A stretch of DNA of 64,000 bases from Treponema brennaborense DSM 12168. GTDB taxonomy: Bacteria; Spirochaetota; Spirochaetia; Treponematales; Treponemataceae. The notes under the pieces are model-generated. The model searched no databases. It saw only the letters and a program-made list of their open reading frames with translations, and was not told the DNA's origin. Positions 17,274 through 26,657 of this stretch are shown here, piece after piece (within the stretch, counting starts at the first letter, position 1; every line of letters begins with the position of its first letter). The position numbers and the translations under genes were made by a program. The DNA lies in assembly GCF_000212415.1 (NCBI RefSeq), contig NC_015500.1, positions 1,054,001 through 1,118,000 on the forward strand, written 5' to 3'.

Positions 17274-18902
17274 ATGAGCAAATACATATTGGTTACCGGA
17301 GGCGTTTGTTCCAGCCTCGGCAAGGGCGTTGCCGCATCTTCTGTTGGCAGCCTGTTGGAATGCTGCGGCCTTTCCGTAGCGATGATGAAGTGCGATCCGT
17401 ATATTAACGTCGACGCGGGAAACATGAGTCCGTATCAGCACGGCGAAGTATACGTTACCGAAGACGGTGCGGAAACGGATCTGGATCTGGGAACGTATTC
17501 CCGTTTTACCAATGTGTCTTTAACGCGCTCGAATTCCGTTACGACGGGTAAAATTTATAACGAAGTTATCAAAAACGAACGCGCCGGCCGCTATAACGGC
17601 CGCACCGTGCAGGTGATTCCGCACATTACCGACGAAATCAAGCGCCGCATTCTGGCCGTGGGTGCCAACAGCGGGGCGGACGTCGTGATCGTCGAAATCG
17701 GCGGAACGGTGGGCGACATAGAACTGATCCCGTTTCTGGAAGCGGCCCGTCAATTGATCCGCGATTTGGGAAAAACGAACGCGCTTTCACTGTATTTGAC
17801 GCTGGTTCCCATTCTGCCCGGCGGTGAAATGAAAACCAAGCCGACCCAGCATTCGGTAAAGCAGATGCAGGAAATCGGTATTCAGCCCGATATATTGCTG
17901 TGCCGGGCGGAAGTGCCGCTTGATCTGGAACTGCGCAAAAAGATCGCGCTGTTCTGCAACGTGGAACCGTCTGCCGTGTTCACGTCGATCGACGTAAAAA
18001 AGACCATTTACGAGCTGCCGCTGTTGTTTCACGAGCAGGGACTCGACGAAAAGATTCTGACCAAACTCGGTCTTTCCGAGCGCAAGGCGGATCTGTCGTC
18101 CTGGCAGGATTTCCTCGATAAATTCAACAATCCCAAACGTAAAGTCGTCATCGCCATGATGGGCAAAAAGAATTTTCACGACGACTGCTACAAATCGGTG
18201 CGCGAGTCGCTGCTGCACGCGGCGATTTCCGCTCACGACGCGGAGATCGAAATCCGTAAAATCGATGCGGAAACGCTTGAATCGGGTGCGGACGTGGCGC
18301 CGTTTTTCGACGGTATCGACGCGCTCATCATTCCCGGCAACTACGGCCAGCGCGGATTTTTGGGTATGCTTTCGGGCGTCCGCTATGCGCGCGAGCACAA
18401 AATTCCGTATTTGGGAATCGATTTGGGAATGCAGCTGATGGCGATCGAAACGGCTCGAACGCTGCTCGGCTGGGAAGACGCCGATTCGACGGAATTCGTG
18501 CAGAGTTCGGCGTATCCGGTGATCAGCTTGCCGGAAGAACAGGCGGGGCTCGCCGCCGCGGGTATTATGAAGCTCGGCGCCGGCACTATCGTGCTCGAAA
18601 AGAATACGAAGCTGTCCGCCGTGTATCACGATGTGGAAAAAATCTCCGAGCGGCACCGCAGCAAATATGCGTTCGACCGCCGGTATTCGGAAGATATGGC
18701 GTCCTGCGGTTTGGCGGTGAGTGCGACCGGCACCGACGGTCAGACTGAGGGTTTCGAGTGGAAAGATCATCCCTGGGGCGTCGGCGTTCAGTATCATCCC
18801 GAATTCGTTTCCCGTCCGGCGAAACCGCATCCGCTGTTCGCCGCTTTTATCGGCGCCGCACTGGAATACGGCGGGCGCGCGGACACGCAGTCAGGCTGTT
18901 GA
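17274..18902 (+). CDS. pyrG: CTP synthase
   Basis: 542 residues, full length. The N-terminal synthetase domain (YILVTGGVCSSLGKGVAASSVG, KCDPYINVDAG, VEIGGTVGDIE) phosphorylates UTP. The C-terminal glutaminase domain (about 290-540) supplies ammonia. In the usual nucleophile motif (GICLGMQ) this protein reads LGIDLGMQLMAIE, so the catalytic cysteine appears to be replaced by aspartate. The rest of the triad is recognisable (GVQYHPEF). Loss of the cysteine would make the enzyme dependent on free ammonia; this needs checking. pyrG overlaps lptC, forming an operon with lptC-lptA-lptB. Confidence 0.95.
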   Translation: MSKYILVTGGVCSSLGKGVAASSVGSLLECCGLSVAMMKCDPYINVDAGNMSPYQHGEVYVTEDGAETDLDLGTYSRFTNVSLTRSNSVTTGKIYNEVIKNERAGRYNGRTVQVIPHITDEIKRRILAVGANSGADVVIVEIGGTVGDIELIPFLEAARQLIRDLGKTNALSLYLTLVPILPGGEMKTKPTQHSVKQMQEIGIQPDILLCRAEVPLDLELRKKIALFCNVEPSAVFTSIDVKKTIYELPLLFHEQGLDEKILTKLGLSERKADLSSWQDFLDKFNNPKRKVVIAMMGKKNFHDDCYKSVRESLLHAAISAHDAEIEIRKIDAETLESGADVAPFFDGIDALIIPGNYGQRGFLGMLSGVRYAREHKIPYLGIDLGMQLMAIETARTLLGWEDADSTEFVQSSAYPVISLPEEQAGLAAAGIMKLGAGTIVLEKNTKLSAVYHDVEKISERHRSKYAFDRRYSEDMASCGLAVSATGTDGQTEGFEWKDHPWGVGVQYHPEFVSRPAKPHPLFAAFIGAALEYGGRADTQSGC

Positions 18903-19486
18903 TGAAATACCGGTGCGCAATCTTCTGTCTTGTTTTTATCTGTACGTCCTGTTCGCTGGAGTATCTGGAAAAAGAACGGCAGACCGACGGGATTCCCGAA
19001 TTCGTGTTTTCGGACGCGCGATGCGTCCGTTTTCAGAACGGGATCGTTTCCGCGGAAATCGATGCGCAGCGGCTTGAACAATACCGAAACGACGGCGCCT
19101 TGTACGGGCGCGGCGTCGTATTCAAAACGTATACGGGAACGGGAGAGCTGTCTGCCGAAGGCGGCTGTGCGCTGCTTGCGGCCGACGCTTCGGCGGAGCG
19201 GTATACGCTTTTGAAAGACATTTCCATCGTGGCGCACGAACAGCAGCTGACCATCCGTGCTGAAAACATGCAGTGGGACGGAAAAAGCGAACAGTTGGTG
19301 TGCGGCGAAGACGACGAGGTTTCCGTTTCCAGAACGCAGCGCGCGTCGCCGCAGTCGTCCGGCAGCGAAATCCGGCTGACCGGCCGTTCCCTTTCGGCAA
19401 GCGGCGTCAGCCGTTTGTATTCGTTTGCGGAACCGGTTTCGGGAACCATTTACGTTTCCGATGCCGCCGAAGGCGGTGAGCGGTGA
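18902..19486 (+). CDS. lptC: LptC-like periplasmic/lipoprotein component of LPS-type export
   Basis: 194 residues. The N-terminus carries a lipobox-like sequence (LVFICTSCSLEYLEKE) instead of the simple transmembrane anchor of E. coli LptC. The body fits the jelly-roll LptC fold (FVFSDARCVRFQNGIVSAEIDAQRLEQY, LTIRAENMQWDG). The identification rests chiefly on position before the LptA- and LptB-like genes. The start ATG overlaps the pyrG stop (TGATG). A frame open further upstream lies inside pyrG and is ignored. Many spirochaetes such as T. pallidum lack classical LPS, so the exported glycolipid is unknown here. Confidence 0.8.
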   Translation: MKYRCAIFCLVFICTSCSLEYLEKERQTDGIPEFVFSDARCVRFQNGIVSAEIDAQRLEQYRNDGALYGRGVVFKTYTGTGELSAEGGCALLAADASAERYTLLKDISIVAHEQQLTIRAENMQWDGKSEQLVCGEDDEVSVSRTQRASPQSSGSEIRLTGRSLSASGVSRLYSFAEPVSGTIYVSDAAEGGER

Positions 19487-20133
19487 ATTTCCGTGTTTTT
19501 TTACCCGCCGTTTTGTGTCTGCTGCTCTGCGCGCCGTCGTTCGCGGCTGCCGCGGAGAAAATCGACTTCAGCGCCGATTCAATGTCCGGTTCCATCGGCG
19601 AAAACGCCGATTATACGAAACTGACGGGACACGCGCGCATTAAAACCGAATCTTTGGAGATAAGCGCCGATTCGATCGAATTGAGCGGCAAAAATTTCAG
19701 ATACATTGTAGCTTCGGGAACCGTCGACGGTACGCACTCCGCGGACGGGCTTGCGTTTTCGTGCGGCTCGCTCAGGTACGATCGTGAGCGGAAAGTGTCC
19801 GTGTTTTCGGAGAACGTGCATCTCGTCGATTCGCAGAACGGAGTCGAAGCCGACGCTCAGCGCATCGAGTATAATGAAGAAACCGGCGTGGCCGTCATGC
19901 AGATCGCCGTAAAGCTGGTGCAGAAAGAGAACGTCTGTACTGCTGCGTTCGCCGTATACCGGAAAAAGCAGCAGCTGCTCGAACTGTCCGGCAGCCCGCA
20001 GATTGTCCGCGGCAAGGATACGTTCCGCGCACAGGAAATCACGCTGAATCTTGAAACGGATGAAATAACGCTCGACGGACGGGTGCGCGGTACCGTAACG
20101 GATTCGGAAAACGGGAAGAACACGGATGAGTGA
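19483..20133 (+). CDS. lptA: LptA-like periplasmic bridge protein (OstA domain)
   Basis: 216 residues. A clean signal peptide ([21 protein letters not shown]) precedes an OstA/LptA beta-jelly-roll: [50 protein letters not shown] and [19 protein letters not shown]. LptA multimers form the periplasmic bridge that carries glycolipid to the outer membrane. It begins with GTG in a GTGA overlap with lptC and overlaps lptB by eight bases. Confidence 0.85.
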   Translation: MNFRVFLPAVLCLLLCAPSFAAAAEKIDFSADSMSGSIGENADYTKLTGHARIKTESLEISADSIELSGKNFRYIVASGTVDGTHSADGLAFSCGSLRYDRERKVSVFSENVHLVDSQNGVEADAQRIEYNEETGVAVMQIAVKLVQKENVCTAAFAVYRKKQQLLELSGSPQIVRGKDTFRAQEITLNLETDEITLDGRVRGTVTDSENGKNTDE

Positions 20134-20884
20134 CCACACGGATACAGTACGGAGCGCGGAGCACGTTCTGAAAATCAACAGTTTATATAAATCGTTCGGC
20201 AAAAAACAGGTCGTTCGCGGCGTTGATTTTTCCATGCAAACCGGTGAAATATTGGGGTTATTGGGACCGAACGGCGCCGGAAAAACGACGTCGTTTTATA
20301 TGATAGTCGGTTTTTACAAACCGACGTCCGGTGAAGTGTTCCTCGACGGAAACTGCATCACCCGTCTGCCGATGTACCGCCGCGCGCGGCTGGGCATTTC
20401 ATACCTGCCGCAGGAAGCGTCGGTGTTCCGTAAACTGACGGTCGAACAGAACATCTGGTCCATTTTGGAGACTCGCGGCGATCTGTCCGGTGCCGAACGC
20501 CGGCACAAACTCGAACAGCTGATAGACGAATTCGATATCGGACGCATTCGTAAGCAACCGGCGTACACGCTTTCAGGCGGTGAGCGGCGGCGCACCGAGA
20601 TTGCCCGTTCGCTCGCTATCGAGCCGAAATTCCTGCTGCTCGACGAACCGTTCGCCGGAATCGATCCGATCGCCGTAAGCGATATCAAATCCATGATCCG
20701 GCTGCTTGCCGGCCGCGGTATCGGCGTGCTTATCACCGACCACAACGTACGCGATACGCTCGAAATTACCGACCGCGCGATCATCATCAGTTCCGGTCAG
20801 ATAGTCGCTCAGGGAGGAAAAGACGAAATCCTCGAATCGCCGATTGCGCGTAAAATATATCTGGGTGAAGAATTCAGAATGTAA
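20126..20884 (+). CDS. lptB: LptB-type ABC transporter ATP-binding protein
   Basis: 252 residues. Walker [19 protein letters not shown], signature [16 protein letters not shown], Walker [17 protein letters not shown] and [10 protein letters not shown] are hallmark LptB sequences (the [13 protein letters not shown] and DHNVR motifs are characteristic). It would power extraction of glycolipid from the inner membrane. Membrane partners LptF/LptG are not in this window. Confidence 0.95.
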   Translation: MSDHTDTVRSAEHVLKINSLYKSFGKKQVVRGVDFSMQTGEILGLLGPNGAGKTTSFYMIVGFYKPTSGEVFLDGNCITRLPMYRRARLGISYLPQEASVFRKLTVEQNIWSILETRGDLSGAERRHKLEQLIDEFDIGRIRKQPAYTLSGGERRRTEIARSLAIEPKFLLLDEPFAGIDPIAVSDIKSMIRLLAGRGIGVLITDHNVRDTLEITDRAIIISSGQIVAQGGKDEILESPIARKIYLGEEFRM

Positions 20885-20907
20885 CATGCGGAGGAGGAGA
20901 ATCCGAT

Positions 20908-21366
20908 ATGGAAGAAAACGCGGAAGAGAAGCCTTGTTGGGTCAAATGGGAAAAGAAATTCGAGCTCGGTATTCCTGTTATCGACGAACAGCACAAACAT
21001 CTGGTCGGCCTGTGCAACACGCTGCACAACGAAATCATGCAGCAGCGAGGTCGGGACGGCAAAGTGTGGCAGACGTCGTTGTCCGCCGCGCTTCGGGAAA
21101 CGGTGAACTACACGCGGACGCATTTCGTTGCGGAAGAAAAGCTGATGTCCGTATCCGGATTCGATCAGTTTTCGGCGCATAAAAAGCGGCATCAGGATTT
21201 TATCGAAACGATAACGCAGACACTGTCGACGTTCGATCAGGCGACGCTGCAGACCGCACTCGATTTTTCAAAATTCCTGTACGAATGGATATTGGAACAT
21301 ATTGCGTATGAAGATAAACTGTACGTAAAGCCGGTGCTCGAATATTACCGTACCAGCAAACAGTAA
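20908..21366 (+). CDS. Bacteriohemerythrin (copy 1)
   Basis: 152 residues. Iron-ligand motifs of single-domain hemerythrins are present: IPVIDEQHKHLVGLCNTLHNEI, THFVAEEKLM, HKKRHQDFIE and HIAYEDKLY. The four-helix bundle binds a di-iron centre and reversibly binds O2, serving in oxygen delivery, storage or sensing. It starts 23 bases after lptB with GGAGGAG upstream, and is followed by a paralogue 18 bases on. Confidence 0.93.
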   Translation: MEENAEEKPCWVKWEKKFELGIPVIDEQHKHLVGLCNTLHNEIMQQRGRDGKVWQTSLSAALRETVNYTRTHFVAEEKLMSVSGFDQFSAHKKRHQDFIETITQTLSTFDQATLQTALDFSKFLYEWILEHIAYEDKLYVKPVLEYYRTSKQ

Positions 21367-21384
21367 CGTAAAGGAGATAGTCAA

Positions 21385-21837
21385 ATGGTTAACGATTCGC
21401 AGGAACTGCTTATAGCGTGGGATAAAAAATTCGAGCTGGGCATACCGTCGATAGACGCGCAGCATGAACATCTTATCGATTTGTACAATGAGTTTTATAA
21501 AGGTATCATTCAGGAACGGAACAGCGGCAATGAAAACTGGCAGACGGCGCTTTCCGGCGCGCTTCGGGAAACCGCCGGATACGTGATGACGCATTTCCGC
21601 GATGAAGAAACGCTGATGAAAGCCGCTTCGTACGCGGGTTTTGCCGAACATAAGGTCCGGCATCAGGAATTCGTGGCGAAAGTAACGGATATGATCACGA
21701 ACTTCGATAAGGCGACGTTTCAGAGCGCGTTCGGATTCGTCCGGTTTCTGTACGAGTGGGTGCTGCAGCATATTGCGTATGAAGACAAACTGTACGTCAA
21801 GCCCGTGCTCGAGTTTTACCGTTCAAGGCAGCCGTAA
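21385..21837 (+). CDS. Bacteriohemerythrin (copy 2)
   Basis: 150 residues, clearly paralogous to the preceding gene: WDKKFELGIPSIDAQHEHLIDLYNEF, THFRDEETLM, HKVRHQEFV, QHIAYEDKLYVKPVLEFYR. All iron ligands are retained. The tandem pair differs mainly in the N-terminus and surface helices, suggesting duplication followed by modest divergence. GGAGAT precedes the ATG. Confidence 0.93.
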   Translation: MVNDSQELLIAWDKKFELGIPSIDAQHEHLIDLYNEFYKGIIQERNSGNENWQTALSGALRETAGYVMTHFRDEETLMKAASYAGFAEHKVRHQEFVAKVTDMITNFDKATFQSAFGFVRFLYEWVLQHIAYEDKLYVKPVLEFYRSRQP

Positions 21838-21863
21838 CCGCCCGTTCCGGCGTGCGCCGATAT

Positions 21864-21892
21864 TTGCACAATCGGGCCGTTTCGTGTATACT
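21864..21892 (+). promoter_or_regulatory. Leaderless promoter of parE
   Basis: TTGCAC (21864-21869), 17-base spacer, TATACT (21887-21892), then seven bases to ATG 21900. No Shine-Dalgarno precedes the start. Confidence 0.7.
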
Positions 21893-21899
21893 GACCGTT

Positions 21900-23720
21900 A
21901 TGGGTGAGAAAAAAGCAAACGTATACGATGAATCGAAGATCCAGACATTAAGCCCGTTGGAACATATCCGCCTCAGATCGGGTATGTATATCGGCCGTTT
22001 GGGAGACGGTTCAAACCGCAGCGACGGTATTTATATTCTTTTAAAAGAAGTAGTGGACAACGCGGTCGACGAGTTTATCATGGGAAACGGCGACCGCATC
22101 ATGATTGATATTCAGGGCAGCCGCGTTAAAGTGCGCGACTACGGCCGCGGCATTCCGCTGGGAAAAGTGGTGGAATGCGTTTCCGTTATCAATACCGGCG
22201 CCAAATACAACGACGACGTGTTTCAGTTTTCGGTAGGGCTGAACGGCGTCGGCACCAAAGCCGTAAACGCGCTGTCGTCTTATTTTAAAGTATTGTCGGC
22301 GCGCGGCGGACAGTGTGCCGAAGCCGTGTTCGAGCGAGGAACGCTCGTTTCGAGCCGCACCGGTAAAACGAAGGGCGGCGTTCCCGACGGAACGTATATC
22401 GAGTTCGAGCCTGATACCGAGATTTTCGGTTCGTACGAGTTCAACATGGAGTTCGTTGAAAAACGGCTGTGGAATTACGCGTATTTGAACGCCGGGCTGA
22501 AGCTGGTGTGCAACGGCAGCGAATACGTGAGCCAAAACGGCCTGCTCGATCTGCTCAATTCCGAATTGGACGGCGCGTCCCTGTATCCGGTGGGCTATTA
22601 TAAAGGCGAACGGCTGGAATTCGCGTTTACGCATTCAAACGCATACGGTGAAAATTATTTTTCATTCGTAAACGGGCAGGAAACCTCCGACGGAGGAACG
22701 CACCTTTCGGCCTTCAAAGAGGGCTTTTTAAAAGGCGTGAACGAGTTTTACCGTAAAACGTTCAAAAGTGAAGACGTGCGCGAAGGGATGGCGGCGGCGC
22801 TTTTGGTTAAAATAAAAGATCCGGTGTTTGAAAGTCAAACGAAGAACAAACTGGGCAACACCGATATCCGCTCCTGGATCGTAAACGAAACGAAATCCGC
22901 CGTAGACGACTGGCTGCACCGCAATCCGGAAACGGCGAAACAGCTGGAGCAGAAAGTCGTTGCGAACGAACGGCTGCGAACCGAATTGAACGCCGTCAAA
23001 AAAGAGGCCAAAGAAGCGGCTAAAAAAATATCGCTCAATATTCCAAAACTGAAAGACTGCAAATACCATTTCGGCGACGGCGACAAGGGCTTGAACACGA
23101 TGATATTCGTTACGGAAGGAGACTCCGCGTCCGGGTCGATGGTCGGTTGCCGTGATCCGATGACGCAGGCCATTTTCAGCCTGCGCGGAAAACCCGAAAA
23201 CATGTTCGGCCGGAAACGGGCCGACATTTACAAAAACGCCGAACTGTACAATCTGATGATGGCGCTCGGTATTGAAAACGACCTCGCCGGGCTGCGTTAT
23301 GAAAAAATCATTATCGCAACCGATGCCGATAACGACGGTTTTCACATCAGAAATCTGATGCTCACGTTCTTTTTGGGGTATTTTGAAGAATTGGTTACGT
23401 CGGGACGCGTGTTCATTCTTGAAACGCCGTTGTTCCGCGTGCGCACCAAAAAGGAAACCCGTTACTGCTATACCGAAGCGGAACGCGACCGCGAAATGAA
23501 AGCGCTCGGTGCCGGTTCGGAAGTGACCCGATTCAAGGGGCTGGGTGAAATCAGTCCGAACGAATTCGGGCCGTTTATCGGCAAAGATATGCATTTGGTG
23601 CCTGTGGAAGTGAGCGCGCTCAAAGAAATACCCGGCCTGCTTGAGTTTTATATGGGCAAAAACACGCCCAGCCGCCGGGATTTTATCGTCAACAATCTGC
23701 TGTCGGAAATCGACGTATAG
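21900..23720 (+). CDS. parE: DNA topoisomerase IV subunit B
   Basis: 606 residues. GHKL ATPase motifs: VDNAVDEFIMG, DYGRGIPLGKV and LNGVGTKAVNAL. The TOPRIM region has TEGDSASGSMVG and ATDADNDGFHIRNLML, holding the Mg-binding acidic residues. The EGDSASGS form and the shortness compared with GyrB (no 170-residue insertion) favour ParE. With ParC it decatenates chromosomes. ATG 21900 is chosen from the leaderless promoter; an in-frame ATG at 21852 lies upstream of it. parC starts 20 bases downstream. Confidence 0.9.
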   Translation: MGEKKANVYDESKIQTLSPLEHIRLRSGMYIGRLGDGSNRSDGIYILLKEVVDNAVDEFIMGNGDRIMIDIQGSRVKVRDYGRGIPLGKVVECVSVINTGAKYNDDVFQFSVGLNGVGTKAVNALSSYFKVLSARGGQCAEAVFERGTLVSSRTGKTKGGVPDGTYIEFEPDTEIFGSYEFNMEFVEKRLWNYAYLNAGLKLVCNGSEYVSQNGLLDLLNSELDGASLYPVGYYKGERLEFAFTHSNAYGENYFSFVNGQETSDGGTHLSAFKEGFLKGVNEFYRKTFKSEDVREGMAAALLVKIKDPVFESQTKNKLGNTDIRSWIVNETKSAVDDWLHRNPETAKQLEQKVVANERLRTELNAVKKEAKEAAKKISLNIPKLKDCKYHFGDGDKGLNTMIFVTEGDSASGSMVGCRDPMTQAIFSLRGKPENMFGRKRADIYKNAELYNLMMALGIENDLAGLRYEKIIIATDADNDGFHIRNLMLTFFLGYFEELVTSGRVFILETPLFRVRTKKETRYCYTEAERDREMKALGAGSEVTRFKGLGEISPNEFGPFIGKDMHLVPVEVSALKEIPGLLEFYMGKNTPSRRDFIVNNLLSEIDV

Positions 23721-23740
23721 CGCGGGAGCACGAACACACT

Positions 23741-25687
23741 ATGGCATACGTAAAGAATTTATTCGATAAAAACTTTTTGGAATACGCGAGCTACGTTATC
23801 CGCGACCGCGCGATTCCCGATATTGAAGACGGACTGAAACCCGTACAGCGCCGCATTCTGCACACGCTGTTTGAGGTTGACGACGGCAAATTCAACAAAG
23901 TGGCGAACGTCGTCGGGCAGTGTATGAAATATCATCCGCACGGAGACGCGTCCATCGGCGGCGCGCTCGTCGTGCTTGCGAACAAGGAATTGTTCATTGA
24001 AAAACAGGGAAACTTCGGGAATCTGTATACCGGAGACGGCGCTTCGGCGGCGCGTTACATCGAATGCCGCCTGAAGCCGCTCGCCCGCGACGTATTGTAC
24101 AATCCCGCGATCACGCAGTACGTACCGTCGTACGACGGACGTAATAAAGAACCCGTCGTGTTCCGCGCCAAATTGCCGATCGCGCTCATCCTCGGAGCGG
24201 AAGGGATCGCCGTCGGTATGTCGACGAATATTCTCAGTCATAACGTACGAGAAGTCATTCAAGCCGAAATCGCCTGTTTAAAAGGCGAAAAATTCGCGCT
24301 GTACCCTGACTGTTTTACCGGCGGACTTATCGACGTATCCGACTATCAGGACGGATTGGGCAAAATTACGACGCGGGCCAAGCTCGACACCTCCGATCCC
24401 AAGCGTATCGTCGTGCGCGAACTGCCGTTCGGTTCGAACTCCGAGCGGCTGACCGAATCCATCGTCAAAGCTGCAAAGAACGGCAAACTGAAAGTTGCCT
24501 CCGTAACCGATTATACCGCCGATAAGGTTGAAATTGAAATCAAACTGCAGCGCGGCGTGTATGCCGAAGACGTGGTGAGCGCGCTGTACGCGTTTACCGA
24601 ATGCGAGCAGTCCATTTCGTGCAATCTGCTGGTTATCCGCGACAACATGCCGCAGGTGATGACCGTTTCCGACGTTATCCGGTATCACGCGGAAAAACTG
24701 GTCGCCGTGCTCAAAGACGAACTCGAATTGGAGCGCGCGCAGCTTATCGATAAACTGCACCTGCGGACGCTTGAACGCATTTTTATCGAAGAGCGTATTT
24801 ACAAACGCATAGAAGAAATGAAAACGGAAGCCGCCGTAAGCAAGGCGGTCGTTACCGGATTCGAGCCGTTCCGGGCTGAACTGATCCGGGCCGTATCGGA
24901 AGACGACGTGGCGCATCTGCTGAAAATTCCTATCCGGCGCATTTCGCTGTACGATATCAATAAAAACCGGCAGGAAGTGCAGGCGATCAACAAGCGGCTC
25001 AAGGAAATCGAAAAATTGCTCAAAAATCTGACCGCGTACGCCGTCTCGTGGCTGGAAGGTACGCTGGCGAAGCTGGACGTTGAAACGACGGCCCGCCGTA
25101 CGCAAATAAAGAAATTTTCTGCAGTCGACGTCAAAGAAGTCGTCAAACGGGATATTCCGCTGCGTTACGACGCTTCCGCCGGATATTTGGGAACGGCCGT
25201 TTCAGCCGGTACCGAGTGGTTTAAGGTTACGCCGTACGACCGCGTGCTTTTTATCCGGAAAAGCGGCATTTATACGGTGTGCGACGTTCCCGATAAACTG
25301 TTCGTCGACACGGGTATGTGGTACTGCGGTCTTGCCGATAAGGAAGAACTCTCCAAAGTGTTGTTTACGGTAATTTACCGCGATCCGAAAACGAATTACG
25401 CGTATATCAAGCGCTGCCGAATCGAACAGTTCATTTTGAACCGCGATTATCTGATTGCACCCGACGGTGCGGAAGTGCTGCACGTCGGTACGGTAAAAGA
25501 TTTCAAATTTAAATTACATTACGTTAAAAAGCCGCGCGTGAAAATTACGGAAGAAATTTTCAGCGCCGGTTCTTTCGATGAAAAAGGCCTGAAAGCCCAA
25601 GGCGTGCGTCTCGCGTCGCGTGAGGTCGAATCCGTTGAAATCGCCAAACCGCGCGCGTCTTCCAAAACGGCGATTCAAAGTCAGTAA
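23741..25687 (+). CDS. parC: DNA topoisomerase IV subunit A
   Basis: 648 residues. The breakage-reunion domain is clear: YVIRDRAIPDIEDGLKPVQRR, GQCMKYHPHGDASIGG, and the catalytic tyrosine in GASAARYIECRL. A coiled-coil and gate region follows (about 320-450). The C-terminal DNA-wrapping domain is short (about 150 residues after KKFSAVDVKEVVKRD) and degenerate, making the protein about 100 residues shorter than E. coli ParC. It lacks an obvious GyrA box, supporting ParC over GyrA. Confidence 0.9.
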   Translation: MAYVKNLFDKNFLEYASYVIRDRAIPDIEDGLKPVQRRILHTLFEVDDGKFNKVANVVGQCMKYHPHGDASIGGALVVLANKELFIEKQGNFGNLYTGDGASAARYIECRLKPLARDVLYNPAITQYVPSYDGRNKEPVVFRAKLPIALILGAEGIAVGMSTNILSHNVREVIQAEIACLKGEKFALYPDCFTGGLIDVSDYQDGLGKITTRAKLDTSDPKRIVVRELPFGSNSERLTESIVKAAKNGKLKVASVTDYTADKVEIEIKLQRGVYAEDVVSALYAFTECEQSISCNLLVIRDNMPQVMTVSDVIRYHAEKLVAVLKDELELERAQLIDKLHLRTLERIFIEERIYKRIEEMKTEAAVSKAVVTGFEPFRAELIRAVSEDDVAHLLKIPIRRISLYDINKNRQEVQAINKRLKEIEKLLKNLTAYAVSWLEGTLAKLDVETTARRTQIKKFSAVDVKEVVKRDIPLRYDASAGYLGTAVSAGTEWFKVTPYDRVLFIRKSGIYTVCDVPDKLFVDTGMWYCGLADKEELSKVLFTVIYRDPKTNYAYIKRCRIEQFILNRDYLIAPDGAEVLHVGTVKDFKFKLHYVKKPRVKITEEIFSAGSFDEKGLKAQGVRLASREVESVEIAKPRASSKTAIQSQ

Positions 25688-25724
25688 CAGATGCGGCGCG
25701 AAAGCCGTGAACCGGAGGTAATTT

Positions 25725-26654
25725 ATGGAATGCAATAAAGTGCTGCTCGATTCCGTAAACGCGGCCGTCCGCCGCAATTTGGGAAAAGCGGTGATCGCGC
25801 TCGCGCTGCTTTTGCTGTGCAGTTCGCTGATCGCGCCGGCCGTGTTGCTTTCGGCCGCGGGCGGCGATTCGGGAATGTTTTTTTCAGTCGTTTTGGCTGC
25901 CGCTGCGGTTGTGTTTCTGCTGGTCATGCAGTACGGTTTTACGATTCTGCTAGCCAAATTATACCGCGGCGATCGGGCCGTGCTGGGCGACCTGTTCTGC
26001 GGATTCCGCGATTTCAAGCGCGTCTGTCTGCTGTCGGTTCTGTTCGGCGTCGCCGCGATCGTTTTATGCGGCGTTATCGTGCCGGCCGGAATGGCGCTGT
26101 TTTTTGCTTCCGGCCGGGAAATGACAACCGCTGCCGTGATGAGCCTCGTACCGGTGTTGACTTTCGTCTGTCTGATAGCGTATTGGCTCGCGGTTATGCT
26201 GCCGTTTGCGTTCGCGTATTTCGTCTTGTACGACAATCCGTCGTTTACGGTGCGGCAGGTGTTTAAAGCCGCCGCGCGGCTGATGCGCGGCTACCGTTTG
26301 AAGTTTTTGCTTTTCGTGTTGCGCGTCGGCGGCTGGTGGCTTGCGGCGGCTGTCGTTTCTTACGCCGTCGGGTTCGTGCTGAGCGGGTCCGTGAGCGCGG
26401 CGCTGCTTGCCGAATCGAGGGGCGTCGCTTCCGGTGTGTTTTCGCTTGCGCGGATACTCGACGCGGTCTATTTCGTGTGCGCGTATATGGCGCTGATTCG
26501 CGTTACGATGGGCGGCGCGGCGTATTACGGTGCGCGAATCGCCGATTCGCCGTCCGCATCCGGGCCGATTCCGCTTCCGGATACGAGTGCGCTTTCCGAC
26601 GCGCCCGCGCTTCCGCTTGCCGGTGATTCGGCCTTGCCGCCGGACGAAAATTAA
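25725..26654 (+). CDS. Multi-pass membrane protein of unknown function
   Basis: 309 residues with about six to seven hydrophobic segments (VIALALLLLCSSLIAPAVLL, VVLAAAAVVFLLVM, LLSVLFGVAAIVLCGVIVP, LVPVLTFVCLIAYWLAVML, RVGGWWLAAAVVSYAVGFVL) and a Pro/Ser/Ala-rich cytoplasmic-type tail. The pattern resembles DUF975-type or glycerophosphodiesterase-membrane-domain proteins, but that is only an inference. GGAGG precedes the ATG. It is three bases from yigZ. Confidence 0.8.
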   Translation: MECNKVLLDSVNAAVRRNLGKAVIALALLLLCSSLIAPAVLLSAAGGDSGMFFSVVLAAAAVVFLLVMQYGFTILLAKLYRGDRAVLGDLFCGFRDFKRVCLLSVLFGVAAIVLCGVIVPAGMALFFASGREMTTAAVMSLVPVLTFVCLIAYWLAVMLPFAFAYFVLYDNPSFTVRQVFKAAARLMRGYRLKFLLFVLRVGGWWLAAAVVSYAVGFVLSGSVSAALLAESRGVASGVFSLARILDAVYFVCAYMALIRVTMGGAAYYGARIADSPSASGPIPLPDTSALSDAPALPLAGDSALPPDEN

Positions 26655-26657
26655 GCG

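Noticed and set aside
17787-18830. Open frame on the minus strand inside pyrG
   Set aside because: Same argument: pyrG motifs on the plus strand are conserved end to end.
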